A stretch of 64,000 bases of DNA from Bacillus sp. HSf4. Lineage in GTDB: Bacteria; Bacillota; Bacilli; Bacillales; Bacillaceae. Below, piece after piece: positions 1 to 8,080 of this stretch (the stretch's first letter is position 1; every line of letters starts with the position of its first letter). The stretch spans positions 3,763,501-3,827,500 of the forward strand of contig NZ_CP120679.1 in assembly GCF_029537375.1 (NCBI RefSeq). Reading direction: 5' to 3'. Below the pieces are notes generated by a model, which was given only the letters and a program-made list of their open reading frames with translations, made no database searches and had not been told where the DNA came from. A program made the translations under genes and the position numbers.

Positions 1-838
1 GATATGGCTTTTTCTCTTTAAGTTTGGAGAAGTATTGCTTTTTATTTCCGTTTCTTTCGGCAATTTGAATATACGGATGATCTTTTGTCACAAAATGTTT
101 TAAAATTTCTTCAACACTTTGCAAATATCCTCCGGGATTCCCCCTCACATCCAACACAAGACCTTTTATTCCCTTTTTCTCAAGCCTTTTCAGTTCTGCC
201 GCAAAATCCTTGGCTGTATGTTCGGAAAAAGAAGAAATCGCGATGTAACCGACCGGCTTGTTCTGTACTTTCTTAATGGATGCAAAAACGGTCTCAAGCG
301 GGATTTCGTCGCGTTTGATCTTAAATGTCAGCTGATCTCTCATACCGGGGCGGTGAACCTTCAGCGTAACCGTAGAACCCTTTTTTCCCCTGATCTTAAG
401 TACGGCATCATTCAAATCCATTCCCGCCATCGATTCTCCGTCAATGCTCAAAATTTCATCATTCGGTTTTAATCCGGCCTTTTCTGCCGGAGACCTTTTA
501 AATGGGGAAACGATGATGATCTTTCGGTCTTCCATGCCAATTTCCGCACCGATTCCTTCAAAGGAGGAATCAAGAGAATCGGAAAATCGTTTTGCAGTCT
601 GTTTATCCATATAAACGGAATATGGATCGTTTAATGTTGAAAGCATGCCTTGAATGGCGCCTTCCAACAGCTTTTCTTTATCTACCTGCTCTACATATTC
701 GTTTGAGATCAGATCGTACGCTTTTTCAATCTTCTGCATGGCTTCATCTTTGCCCTCCGCAAGGGCTGGGGCAGCACCTGATAAAAGACCATACAGCAGG
801 CAGACGGCCATGATGAGACGTGCAATTTTCTGGTTCAT
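1..838 (-). CDS. ctpB: Carboxy-terminal processing protease CtpB, N-terminal part (cut by window edge)
   Basis: S41-family serine protease. In B. subtilis CtpB is secreted into the space between mother cell and forespore and cleaves SpoIVFA, helping to time pro-sigma-K processing. The 279 residues visible begin MNQKIARLIM, an export signal ending near ALAEG. Next come a helical region with NEYVEQVDKEKLLEGAIQGM, a PDZ domain (about residues 95-180, with GIGAEIGMED and the PSAEKAGLKPNDEI-type loop), and the start of the protease domain with the family sequence DVRGNPGGYLQSVEE. The catalytic Ser/Lys lie beyond the window. The start is fixed by AGGAGGT eight bases upstream. It matches B. subtilis CtpB closely by recall. 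The neighbours differ from strain 168, because accessory genes sit between it and the ftsEX region. Confidence 0.93.
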   Translation of the reverse strand, partial: MNQKIARLIMAVCLLYGLLSGAAPALAEGKDEAMQKIEKAYDLISNEYVEQVDKEKLLEGAIQGMLSTLNDPYSVYMDKQTAKRFSDSLDSSFEGIGAEIGMEDRKIIIVSPFKRSPAEKAGLKPNDEILSIDGESMAGMDLNDAVLKIRGKKGSTVTLKVHRPGMRDQLTFKIKRDEIPLETVFASIKKVQNKPVGYIAISSFSEHTAKDFAAELKRLEKKGIKGLVLDVRGNPGGYLQSVEEILKHFVTKDHPYIQIAERNGNKKQYFSKLKEKKPY

Positions 839-920
839 CCTATACCTCCTCTTCTCGCTGCACTATGTTTGCTTGATGTAGTATGTGCCAACATTGCTGT
901 TTTCATGTAATGAAGGGTTC

Positions 921-952
921 AAAAAAACCGCCGGATGACACCGGCAGTTTTT
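921..952 (-). terminator. Rho-independent terminator after the dehydrogenase gene
   Basis: Seven-pair GC-rich stem (928-934 with 941-947) followed on the minus strand by seven T. It lies just past the dehydrogenase stop codon at 962 and before ctpB. Confidence 0.8.
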
Positions 953-961
953 CATTGTTAC

Positions 962-2020
962 CTATGCATATTTGAGACGTTTGATCACTTCATCTGTCAC
1001 TTCTTCCGTCGTACACGCTCCGCCAATATCAGGGGTTAAAAAGCCGCTTTTCAGCACATCTTCAATGACATCCAGCAGTTTGCTTCCAAGCTCCTCTTCC
1101 CCAAAATGGTCGAGCATCATTTTCGCCGTCCAGATTTGTCCGATTGGATTGGCGATCCCTTTTCCGATAATATCGGGCGCTGAGCCGTGCACCGGTTCAA
1201 ACATGGACGGATATTTGCCGTTTACATTGATATTGGCCGCAGGCGCGATACCTACACTACCCATGATCGCCGCCCCGATATCGGTTAAAATGTCGCCGAA
1301 CAGGTTGCTGGCAACGATAACGTCAAACTTCTCAGGCTTCGTGACAAAAAACGCCGCCAGCGCGTCAATGTGCTGTGAGTCGGTTGCGATATCCGGATAA
1401 TCCTTGGCGGTCTGTTTAAAGACTTCATCCCAGAAAGGCATCGAATGAATGATTCCGTTTGACTTTGTCGCACTCGTGACATGTTGTTTACGTTTGGCTG
1501 CCATCTCAAACGCAAAGCGCATCGCCCTTTCCGCTCCTCTTCTTGAAAAAACGGCGTTTTGGATGGCGATTTCTTCTTCATCTCTGTAGATTCTTCCGCC
1601 GACCGTGCTGTATTCGCCTTCGCTGTTTTCGCGGACGACAAGCAGATCAAAATCTTTCGGGTTGGCTAAAGGTGATTTGATCCCTTGTAAAAACTTCGCC
1701 GGTCTAATATTGATGACTTGTTCGAATTCACGGCGTATTTTAATGAGCAGCCCCCATAATGAAACATGGTCCGGCACAAGCTTGCTGTTGCCGACAGCTC
1801 CCAAAAATATGCTGTCAAAGTCCTTCAGCCGCTCCAACCCGTCTTCAGGCATCATTTCCCCGTGCTCCAAATAATACTCACAGCTGTATGGAAATTCTGT
1901 AAACTGAAATGAGATTCCTCCGTGAACATCAGAAACCGCTTTCAAAACACGCTGTGCTGCAGGTACGACTTCTTTTCCCACACCGTCTCCAGGTATGCTG
2001 GCAATGTTGAATACTTTCAT
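962..2020 (-). CDS. Tartrate / D-malate-type beta-decarboxylating dehydrogenase
   Basis: Member of the isocitrate/isopropylmalate dehydrogenase family, 352 residues, NAD and divalent-metal dependent. It would oxidatively decarboxylate a 2-hydroxy diacid in the cytosol. The N-terminal IASIPGDGVGKEVVP is the family opening. RENSEGEYSTVGGR is the substrate loop region, and the tartrate/D-malate subgroup has this kind of loop where leucine-pathway LeuB differs. A conserved Lys-Ser-Asn stretch (TKSNGII) and the C-terminal metal-binding GDILTDIGAA and cofactor motif EPVHGSAPDI are all present, so it looks active. It most resembles B. subtilis YcsA (tartrate dehydrogenase) by recall. It is not beside leucine genes, which argues against LeuB. 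It forms a single-gene unit with its own promoter and terminator. The exact substrate cannot be read from the sequence. Confidence 0.85.
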   Translation of the reverse strand: MKVFNIASIPGDGVGKEVVPAAQRVLKAVSDVHGGISFQFTEFPYSCEYYLEHGEMMPEDGLERLKDFDSIFLGAVGNSKLVPDHVSLWGLLIKIRREFEQVINIRPAKFLQGIKSPLANPKDFDLLVVRENSEGEYSTVGGRIYRDEEEIAIQNAVFSRRGAERAMRFAFEMAAKRKQHVTSATKSNGIIHSMPFWDEVFKQTAKDYPDIATDSQHIDALAAFFVTKPEKFDVIVASNLFGDILTDIGAAIMGSVGIAPAANINVNGKYPSMFEPVHGSAPDIIGKGIANPIGQIWTAKMMLDHFGEEELGSKLLDVIEDVLKSGFLTPDIGGACTTEEVTDEVIKRLKYA

Positions 2021-2048
2021 CGGCCAATCTCCTCGCTTTTTTTAAATT

Positions 2049-2103
2049 GTCGACAGTCGACTGATATCACTTTCATTCTATACCTGGAGATATTTTCTGA
2101 CAA
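2049..2103 (-). promoter_or_regulatory. Sigma-A promoter with overlapping palindromic operator candidate
   Basis: On the minus strand there is TTGTCA (2098-2103), a 17-base spacer and TAGAAT (2075-2080). About 11 bases after the -10 comes the perfect palindrome CAGTCGACTG (2054-2063), overlapping a second GTCGAC copy (2049-2054). This sits at the expected transcript start, so it could be a repressor site for the dehydrogenase gene. The promoter is well supported; the operator is an inference. Confidence 0.6.
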
Positions 2104-2231
2104 GCTGATTTTATGAACGTAAAGATGAGGGTTGTTTTATTTTCATTGTAACAATAGCCTTGTTGGCTTTCACTGGATGTACATTATCTCTCAGCCTTGG
2201 ATGGTGAAGTAATACCAGGCGAAAGCAATAT
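2104..2231. other. Intergenic stretch with a possible decayed lipoprotein leader
   Basis: The 322-base gap 2021-2342 holds the dehydrogenase promoter and the exporter terminator. Between them no intact gene is seen. On the plus strand from 2113 the reading starts MNVKMRVVLFS and stops. One frame over it continues IFIVTIALLAFTGC, which looks like a lipoprotein signal with lipobox, and stops again near 2202. This may be a remnant of a deleted gene. Confidence 0.3.
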
Positions 2232-2265
2232 AAAAAACAGCTGCACTCTTATCGAAATGCAGCTG
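2232..2265 (-). terminator. Terminator of the ABC exporter genes
   Basis: Perfect eight-base inverted repeat CAGCTGCA / TGCAGCTG with an eleven- to twelve-base loop, followed by six T on the minus strand. It lies about 80 bases past the permease stop. Confidence 0.75.
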
Positions 2266-2342
2266 CATGAAGCTGGAAAAGGTACGCTTTTTCAAGTCTC
2301 ACTTCGTTGACGGGAGTTCCCCAGCCTTTTTAAAAAGCCCTA

Positions 2343-3032
2343 TTAATCGTCTGTCATCGTCTTCTTAAAACAAACATACATAAACAGGGCTGCGCCTAAA
2401 ACCCAAACAGCTATAATACCGAGTGGCAGCCAGGAGTTGGTATCGTGTATCTCAATTGCTTGCATGATTGGAAAAGTATCGGCAACTTTGATAATGATAC
2501 TGTCTTTATCCAAACCAAGAAATTCAATCATCGATGTAAATCCGAACAGAAACATCACTGGCATGATGTATGCAGACGTTGCAGCGATTGACTTGGAAAA
2601 TAGGCCAATGCCAAGCAATAAAAAGTATAAGAACAATAAGATCAACCCAAGAAGCGCTCTGAAATGAAGAAACGGGTCAAAACCAACGATTAGTAGTGAT
2701 ACAACAAGGGAAATAAAAGTCATCAATCCGATCACAAGACTTTTGCCGACAATAATATCGAGAAACGACGCTGGTGACTGAATCAGACCGCGTAATGTCT
2801 TCTTTTCATTTTCCTCTGCCATCATGGTCATCATACCGCTTGAAGTAACCGCTGAATACGTTGCCCCAACAATGATATATATGACATAAATAGGGAGCTC
2901 TTTGCCAGCGCTCATCCGCTCATATAAAAGCGATAATATAATCGGGATCAACGGCATCATCAATAGCATCATATTTTTCATAAAGTCTTTTATATCTTTT
3001 TCAAAGATGGCACTTATACGTTGAATATTCAT
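2343..3032 (-). CDS. ABC-2 type exporter permease
   Basis: Integral membrane subunit of an ABC-2 exporter, 229 residues, with six predicted membrane segments (about residues 20-37, 47-66, 95-115, 122-145, 152-172 and 200-222). The family-typical cytoplasmic loop EENEKKTLRGLIQSP lies between segments 2 and 3. This loop is seen in permeases that export small hydrophobic compounds, peptides or lantibiotics. The ATG shares one base with the TAA of the ATPase gene (TAATG), so the two are translationally coupled and surely form one transporter. Nothing in the sequence names the substrate. The LytTR-type regulator upstream suggests a self-contained stress or peptide-response export system. Confidence 0.85.
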   Translation of the reverse strand: MNIQRISAIFEKDIKDFMKNMMLLMMPLIPIILSLLYERMSAGKELPIYVIYIIVGATYSAVTSSGMMTMMAEENEKKTLRGLIQSPASFLDIIVGKSLVIGLMTFISLVVSLLIVGFDPFLHFRALLGLILLFLYFLLLGIGLFSKSIAATSAYIMPVMFLFGFTSMIEFLGLDKDSIIIKVADTFPIMQAIEIHDTNSWLPLGIIAVWVLGAALFMYVCFKKTMTDD

Positions 3033-3880
3033 TATATCAGCTCCTCCCCAGTCACTTTCAAAAAGATTTGGCCGAGCGTCGGATTGTCGGTATGCATTGA
3101 TTTCACTCGATTGTGTATCACCAATTCCTTAATCTGATCCGCATTTTCCGGTTTATTTTTGATGACGATCCGTTCTCCATCAAATGTTTCAACATGAAAT
3201 GCGTGCGTCGAGTACTTGTAACGGAGTACATCTGGACGATCCATTTCCACTATTTCACCTTTATGCAAAAATGCAACACGGTCACACAATTCATTCGCTT
3301 CCTCCATATTGTGCGTTGTCAGAAAAATGGTTGTTCCCGCTTCATTCAGCTTCTTTAGTCCACGGTGAATGTGCGCCATATTTCCCGGGTCCAATGCAGA
3401 TGTTGGTTCATCCAGAAATACCAGTTCAGGTGTATGAATGAGTGCTTTAGCCAAAAGTACACGCTGTTTCATCCCTTTTGACAACTTCGAGACCGTTTTC
3501 GTTCGCTGATCGTGCAGGTTAACCTCACGCAACATCACATCGATTTGACTTAGCGGAGCATGGTACAATTTACAAAATAATTTCAGATTATCATAGATCG
3601 TCAGTCGCTCATATAGTGAACTGTTATCAGATAGGATCCCGACCTTGGATTTAAAATCAGCTGTTCCAATTCGGGATGAATCCATCCCGAGCACCGTTAC
3701 TTTACCCGCCGATTGTCCAAGTTCTCCGGTTAAGATTTTAATCGTTGTTGTTTTGCCTGATCCGCTTGGTCCAAGCAATCCAAAAATTTCACCCTTTTTC
3801 ACATGAAAACTGACATCTTTAATAGCTGTGTGTCGTCCAAACGATTTCTGCATTCCTGTTAATTTTATTGCATTTTCCAA
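3032..3880 (-). CDS. ABC exporter ATP-binding subunit
   Basis: Cytoplasmic ATPase that powers the adjoining permease, 282 residues. Walker A GPSGSGKTT is at 37-45, the signature LSKGMKQR at 133-140, Walker B LVFLDEPT at 153-160 followed by SALD, and the switch histidine at 190 (TTHNMEE). All catalytic parts are intact. About 80 C-terminal residues after the core are typical of the drug/lantibiotic exporter (CcmA-like) branch. The gene lies about 140 bases after the LytTR regulator gene and overlaps the permease gene by one base. A substrate cannot be assigned. Confidence 0.9.
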   Translation of the reverse strand: MENAIKLTGMQKSFGRHTAIKDVSFHVKKGEIFGLLGPSGSGKTTTIKILTGELGQSAGKVTVLGMDSSRIGTADFKSKVGILSDNSSLYERLTIYDNLKLFCKLYHAPLSQIDVMLREVNLHDQRTKTVSKLSKGMKQRVLLAKALIHTPELVFLDEPTSALDPGNMAHIHRGLKKLNEAGTTIFLTTHNMEEANELCDRVAFLHKGEIVEMDRPDVLRYKYSTHAFHVETFDGERIVIKNKPENADQIKELVIHNRVKSMHTDNPTLGQIFLKVTGEELI

Positions 3881-4021
3881 CTGAAAACCCCCTTCGATGA
3901 TCGGCTCTCATCGTAACGGATATAACCAGTTGATGCAGTGATATGAGAATGGAATGTACCATCCCGAAGGTAAACTGTACTAAAATACGTGCAAATGCTG
4001 TTTGTATGGGGTGAACGGTAC

Positions 4022-4975
4022 CTATTTCAGACTGAATTTTTCCTGAATGTCTTGTATTTTCGTTCGCGACAACGGAATCGTCGACTGGGATTTGTTATCG
4101 ATTCGCAGTGAATATGTATTTTTAGACCATGTAATGATTTCACGGACTTTTTGTAAATTGACGATATACGAACGATGACATCGATAAAATCCATAAACCG
4201 CTAATTTTTTCTCGATTTCTGCCAGTGTGGAATCCATCGCATATGATTCATCATGAACAACGATCATCGCTTTGCCATCCTGACTTTCGATGTAGTCAAT
4301 CTCCAAGGGATCAAATAATATCATCTTGTCATCGACTTTCGCCGGGACCTTGAAAAAATTTGTAGTCGTCGCTGTTCCACTGTTTTTAGCTTCCGTCGCC
4401 CTTTCTTCTCCTTCGATGATTTCGATTTTTTGTAAACCATTTTTCTGAAGTTTGTATGCTATATCCCCAAGCAGCAGTGCGTGTTCCATATTGGATAATA
4501 AGATCATGACAGGTATGTGGCGATCCCTCAACTTTTGCAGCATGTTCATAAAAGTATTTATTGTTCTGACATCAGTGCCATGGATCGGCTCGCGGAAGAT
4601 CATCGGGTGAACACCGCTCATGAAATACTTCGCAAAATAGACACGGCGAATGTCAGATTCCGAACATTTATGCAGCGATTTTTTGGCACAGTTTTGCAGT
4701 TCAAACAGTACAAGAATTTCCGGCAGTGGCGTTTCACAACCGAACCATTTATGGAAAAAAGCGATATTCCCCTCCACCGTCAGACGCTGATACAAACCTT
4801 CCTGTTGATCAAAAACGGTCAATTTGCCATTGTTCTCGAGGACCTTTACGAGTTCGGCCTGTATCTCCGTATCACTATATACTGCCGCGGCATAAGTATC
4901 CTCGATCGTAAGCGTAAATGGCGGGAGCGACTCGCTGTTTATCATCTCTTCATTTATTGTAAAATGTGTCATCAT
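4022..4975 (-). CDS. LytTR-family regulator with a degenerate ABC-ATPase-like N-terminal domain
   Basis: DNA-binding regulator of 317 residues, first gene of the exporter unit. Residues about 215-317 form a LytTR domain (DPLEIDYIESQDGKAMIV, then YGFYRCHRSYIVNL), the fold that binds direct repeats near promoters. There is no CheY receiver domain. Instead residues about 20-205 follow the layout of an ABC ATPase with its active residues lost. FTLTIEDTYAAAVYSDTEI stands where Walker A should be. CSESDIRRVYFAKYFMSG matches the signature region, MIFREPIHGTD matches Walker B plus D-loop, and ILLSNMEHALLLGD matches the H-loop. An InterPro-type family with this fusion is known to me, but its mechanism is little described. 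The inference is that it senses or docks on the transporter. The start has AGGAG upstream. Confidence 0.85.
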   Translation of the reverse strand: MMTHFTINEEMINSESLPPFTLTIEDTYAAAVYSDTEIQAELVKVLENNGKLTVFDQQEGLYQRLTVEGNIAFFHKWFGCETPLPEILVLFELQNCAKKSLHKCSESDIRRVYFAKYFMSGVHPMIFREPIHGTDVRTINTFMNMLQKLRDRHIPVMILLSNMEHALLLGDIAYKLQKNGLQKIEIIEGEERATEAKNSGTATTTNFFKVPAKVDDKMILFDPLEIDYIESQDGKAMIVVHDESYAMDSTLAEIEKKLAVYGFYRCHRSYIVNLQKVREIITWSKNTYSLRIDNKSQSTIPLSRTKIQDIQEKFSLK

Positions 4976-5123
4976 GTAAACTCCTGTTCAAACAGATCTT
5001 CTTTTTTCAGATTAATTTAGTATACCATGAAGTGCTTTGGAGTTTATTCTACTTTTTTGGTTTGATGAGTCCATAGCAAAATCTCCTGAAAAAAGGTGGT
5101 GCCACGGAGATCGCTAAAATGAC

Positions 5124-5160
5124 AAAAAACCGGTTCGGTCTACATGGACCGAACCGGTTT
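5124..5160 (-). terminator. Strong terminator after the M23 peptidase gene
   Basis: Thirteen-pair stem (5128-5140 with 5146-5159, five-base loop) followed by six T on the minus strand. It begins directly after the stop codon at 5165 and separates ftsE-ftsX-M23 from the LytTR gene. Confidence 0.9.
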
Positions 5161-5164
5161 GATA

Positions 5165-6415
5165 TTATAGCGGTATATAATTCGCCGGGTCAACGGCGTT
5201 TGATTTTGCGTTGTTCCACAGGCCTTTATGAATCTCGAAATGGAGGTGCTGACCAAAAGAGTGCCCTGTGTTCCCCATCGTGCCAATCACTTGTCCCTGA
5301 CTGACGCGCTGGCCTGTCCGTACTTTGAGTGAAGACATGTGGGCATAAACCGTTTGATACGTTTGCCCATTGATGTTATGGGTGATGAACACAACATTTC
5401 CATAGCTTGACGAGTAGTGCGCATTATACACGGTCCCCGCAGCCGCTGCATGAATCGGTACACCTGAGCCTCGCTTGGCAATATCTATACCAAAATGGTT
5501 TCCGCCCGAACGATGCCCAAAGCCTGAAGACAGCCTCCCTGAAGCAGGGCGGATAAAGCCTGAGCTGCTTGGAGCGGACGGTTTTGCATCGGAAGCTTTT
5601 GAATTTCCGCTTTGTGCCTTTCGGCGCTCTTCAGCTTCCTGCTTTTTGCGCAGTTCTTCTTCCGCTTTTATCGCCTCATTCTGGCGCTTTAAAACGTCGG
5701 CTTCATTTTCAAGTGAGCCAAGCTCATCGTGTACATGGTCTTGATCCTGTTTCACTTTCGCCATCACTTTTGTTTTTTCTTTTTGCTGCTCATCCAGTGT
5801 CTTTTTTAATTTTTCCAAATCTTTAAGCGCTTTTTCAAGGCTTTCCAGGTTTTTATTCAGCTTTGCTTCTTTTTTCTCCACGAGCTGAAGGTCCTTTTTC
5901 TGCTCTTCCATTAAATCCTTGTCCGCCGTCACAATGGTCGATACTGCGCTGGCACGGCTGATGAAATCCGCAAACGAATCCGAGCCGAGAAGAACATCTA
6001 TGTATTGAACGTTACCGCCGTTTTCCTGCATGGATCGGACCCGCTCTTTCAATATGCGGTCACGCTTCTCTATCTTCTTTTTCAGCTTTTGAATCTGCTG
6101 TTTCAGTTCGTCGATCTGCTTCTTCGTTTGCTCGATTTCTTCTTTTTTCTTTTCAAGCTTTTCATTCGTGTCGGTCATTTTGCCGTCAATCTTCTCGATA
6201 TCGCTCTTCAAGCTTGCTTCCTTTGACTCTAGCTCGGAAAGTTCCCGCTTCTTTTTTTCAAGTTTTGACTGGTTTTCCGACTGCTTGCTCTGAACGTCGC
6301 TCTTCTTTTTCTCCAAGTCTTCGTAAGCTAAAGCATGGTTGCTTTTGATCGGGATTAAAATCGCCGACATTCCGACTGCGGCAGTCAATCCCAATGTCAT
6401 AAGCTTTCTTTTCAA
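5165..6415 (-). CDS. Secreted EnvC/PcsB-like coiled-coil protein with LytM (M23) endopeptidase domain
   Basis: Cell-wall hydrolase of 416 residues. The start chosen is TTG at 6415, with AAGGAGGT seven bases upstream; an upstream ATG at 6553 lies in the ftsX end and has no site. A signal peptide runs to about residue 30 (SNHALA). A Glu/Lys-rich coiled coil covers about residues 32-265. A Ser/Pro linker leads to a LytM domain (about 290-416) with the full zinc set: H307 and D311 in HFGID, and H390/H392 in HLHFE. It should therefore be catalytic, unlike E. coli EnvC. It follows ftsX, as coiled-coil hydrolases regulated by FtsEX often do (PcsB, EnvC). The inference is control by FtsX across the membrane. 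As far as I recall, strain 168 lacks a gene here and uses CwlO encoded elsewhere. Confidence 0.9.
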   Translation of the reverse strand: MKRKLMTLGLTAAVGMSAILIPIKSNHALAYEDLEKKKSDVQSKQSENQSKLEKKKRELSELESKEASLKSDIEKIDGKMTDTNEKLEKKKEEIEQTKKQIDELKQQIQKLKKKIEKRDRILKERVRSMQENGGNVQYIDVLLGSDSFADFISRASAVSTIVTADKDLMEEQKKDLQLVEKKEAKLNKNLESLEKALKDLEKLKKTLDEQQKEKTKVMAKVKQDQDHVHDELGSLENEADVLKRQNEAIKAEEELRKKQEAEERRKAQSGNSKASDAKPSAPSSSGFIRPASGRLSSGFGHRSGGNHFGIDIAKRGSGVPIHAAAAGTVYNAHYSSSYGNVVFITHNINGQTYQTVYAHMSSLKVRTGQRVSQGQVIGTMGNTGHSFGQHLHFEIHKGLWNNAKSNAVDPANYIPL

Positions 6416-6510
6416 CCTTGGTACCTCCTTGCCCTTAAGAATCAAGGGAGCCCTGCACTTGACAGGCAATCCCTGCTTTAAACATGACAGAACCGGCGGT
6501 AAGCGCCGGT

Positions 6511-7401
6511 TTAAACTTTCAAGAATTTTCGAATCGACATCAAGCTTCCCCATACGCCAATAATGCCGCCGATCAGCATCAAAATGGCGGAAACCTGGAA
6601 CACGAACGGATTGTATGGCAATAACTCAATAAAAGTTCCTTGCACTTTTGGAGCAATCCATTGAATAGCTTGATCATACATTCCGACCAGGATCGCGATT
6701 GGAATGATGGAGCCGCATACACCGAGCAGCAGACCTTCGATAAAGAAAGGCCAGCGGATAAACCAGTTTGTCGCGCCTACAAGCTTCATAATCTCGATTT
6801 CTTTCCGTCTTGCAAAAATCGTAATTTTAATGGTGTTAGAGATTAGGAACATTGCTGTAAACAAGAGACCGACAACTAATCCAATTCCGATGGCTTTGGT
6901 AACATTGCTGATTTTAAACAGACGGTCAACTTGCTCTTTCCCGTAGTTCACCTTATAAACGCTGCCGAGCTTCTCAATTTTTTTGGCCGCTTTTGGCGTA
7001 TCCTGAGGATTGGACGTTTTGACGATGAACGCATCGTTCAACGGATTTTCCTGCTCAAACATTGCAAAGACGTCCCCGTCTTCCCCAAAACTGTCTCTTA
7101 AGTTTTTAAGCTCCTCATCTTTTGAAGAGTATTTAACACTGCTGACTTCTGGAATGTCTTTAATATCTTTTTCAAGCTGAGCTCTTTTATCTTCATTGGC
7201 TGTTAAGTCGATTAAAACTTTGACTTCTACTTGTTTTTCGACGTTTGATGTCATATGCAATAGGTTGAACATGATCACCAAAAATACCCCGACCAAGATG
7301 AGTGTTACGGTTACAGCACTGATGGATGCGAAGGTCATCCACGTGTTTCTCCCGAGAGATTTCAGACTCTCGCGCAAATGCCGTCCGAGAGTTCTAATCA
7401 T
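6511..7401 (-). CDS. ftsX: Cell-division ABC transporter-like permease FtsX
   Basis: Four-segment membrane partner of FtsE, 296 residues, the same length as B. subtilis FtsX. It does not transport; it relays ATP use by FtsE to wall hydrolases outside the cell. The N-terminal GRHLRESLKSLGRNTWMT is followed by membrane segment 1 (about 23-45). A large extracellular loop (about 50-170) binds hydrolases, and three C-terminal segments include LLFTAMFLISNTIKITIFARR and the conserved KLVGATNWFIRWPF. The ATG at 7401 overlaps the ftsE stop by eight bases, which decides the start over the longer frame from 7464. A hairpin (6491-6511) without a T tract overlaps its stop and may tune read-through into the M23 gene. 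Confidence 0.96.
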   Translation of the reverse strand: MIRTLGRHLRESLKSLGRNTWMTFASISAVTVTLILVGVFLVIMFNLLHMTSNVEKQVEVKVLIDLTANEDKRAQLEKDIKDIPEVSSVKYSSKDEELKNLRDSFGEDGDVFAMFEQENPLNDAFIVKTSNPQDTPKAAKKIEKLGSVYKVNYGKEQVDRLFKISNVTKAIGIGLVVGLLFTAMFLISNTIKITIFARRKEIEIMKLVGATNWFIRWPFFIEGLLLGVCGSIIPIAILVGMYDQAIQWIAPKVQGTFIELLPYNPFVFQVSAILMLIGGIIGVWGSLMSIRKFLKV

Positions 7402-8080
7402 AAGAACCATACTCCCCTCTAGATTCATCACGCACAATGACTCCGTCTTCGATTGCGATGACACGTTTCTTCATGGTGTTGACGATTTCTTTATTATGAG
7501 TCGCCATAACGACTGTTGTTCCGCGGTTGTTGATTTCTTCAAGCGTTCGCATGATTTCCCAAGATGTCTCCGGGTCAAGGTTTCCCGTCGGCTCGTCCGC
7601 TATGACCACATCAGGGCTGTTGACGATTGACCTTGCGATCGATACCCTTTGCTGCTCACCGCCTGAAAGCTGGTCGGGAAATTGCCTTGCCTTATGCTTC
7701 AGCTGTACGAGATCAAGGACTTCAAGCACTTTTTTCCTGATGACCTCAGGTCGCTCCCCGATGACTTCCAAAGCAAATGCGACATTTTCAAACACCGTCA
7801 GCTTCGGCAGCAGTTTAAAGTCCTGGAAGACGACGCCGATTTTTCTTCTGACATATGGAATATCTTTTTCTTTTACTTGGGCCAAATTTTTCTTGTTGAT
7901 GACAATCTTCCCTTTGGAAGGCTTTTCCTCGCGGTAGATCATTTTAATAAAGGTTGACTTTCCGGCTCCGCTGGGCCCGACAACATAAACAAACTCCCCG
8001 GGATATATTGAAATGCTTATTCCGTTCAGCGCTGAAACCCCGTTGGAATAAGTCTTATACACATCTGTCATTTCGATCAT
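7394..8080 (-). CDS. ftsE: Cell-division ATPase FtsE
   Basis: Cytoplasmic ATPase of the FtsEX complex, 228 residues. Walker A GPSGAGKST is at 35-43, the Q-loop is FQDFKLL, the signature LSGGEQQRVSIARS begins at 138, and Walker B is VVIADEP at 158-164 with the H-loop ATHNKE. In B. subtilis FtsEX activates the CwlO hydrolase and affects cell elongation and entry into sporulation. Here the M23 gene two places downstream is the obvious extra target. It is the first gene of the unit. The start ATG has GGTG upstream and follows a leader of about 115 bases with a TATAAT box at 8202-8207. Confidence 0.96.
   Translation of the reverse strand: MIEMTDVYKTYSNGVSALNGISISIYPGEFVYVVGPSGAGKSTFIKMIYREEKPSKGKIVINKKNLAQVKEKDIPYVRRKIGVVFQDFKLLPKLTVFENVAFALEVIGERPEVIRKKVLEVLDLVQLKHKARQFPDQLSGGEQQRVSIARSIVNSPDVVIADEPTGNLDPETSWEIMRTLEEINNRGTTVVMATHNKEIVNTMKKRVIAIEDGVIVRDESRGEYGSYD

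Noticed and set aside
972..1400. Long plus-strand frame opposite the dehydrogenase
   Set aside because: Composition follows the codon pattern of the minus-strand gene, it has no ribosome site, and its product resembles nothing.
6491..6511. Terminator between ftsX and the M23 gene
   Set aside because: The stem is good but is not followed by a T tract on the minus strand, so it is only noted as a possible read-through modulator.
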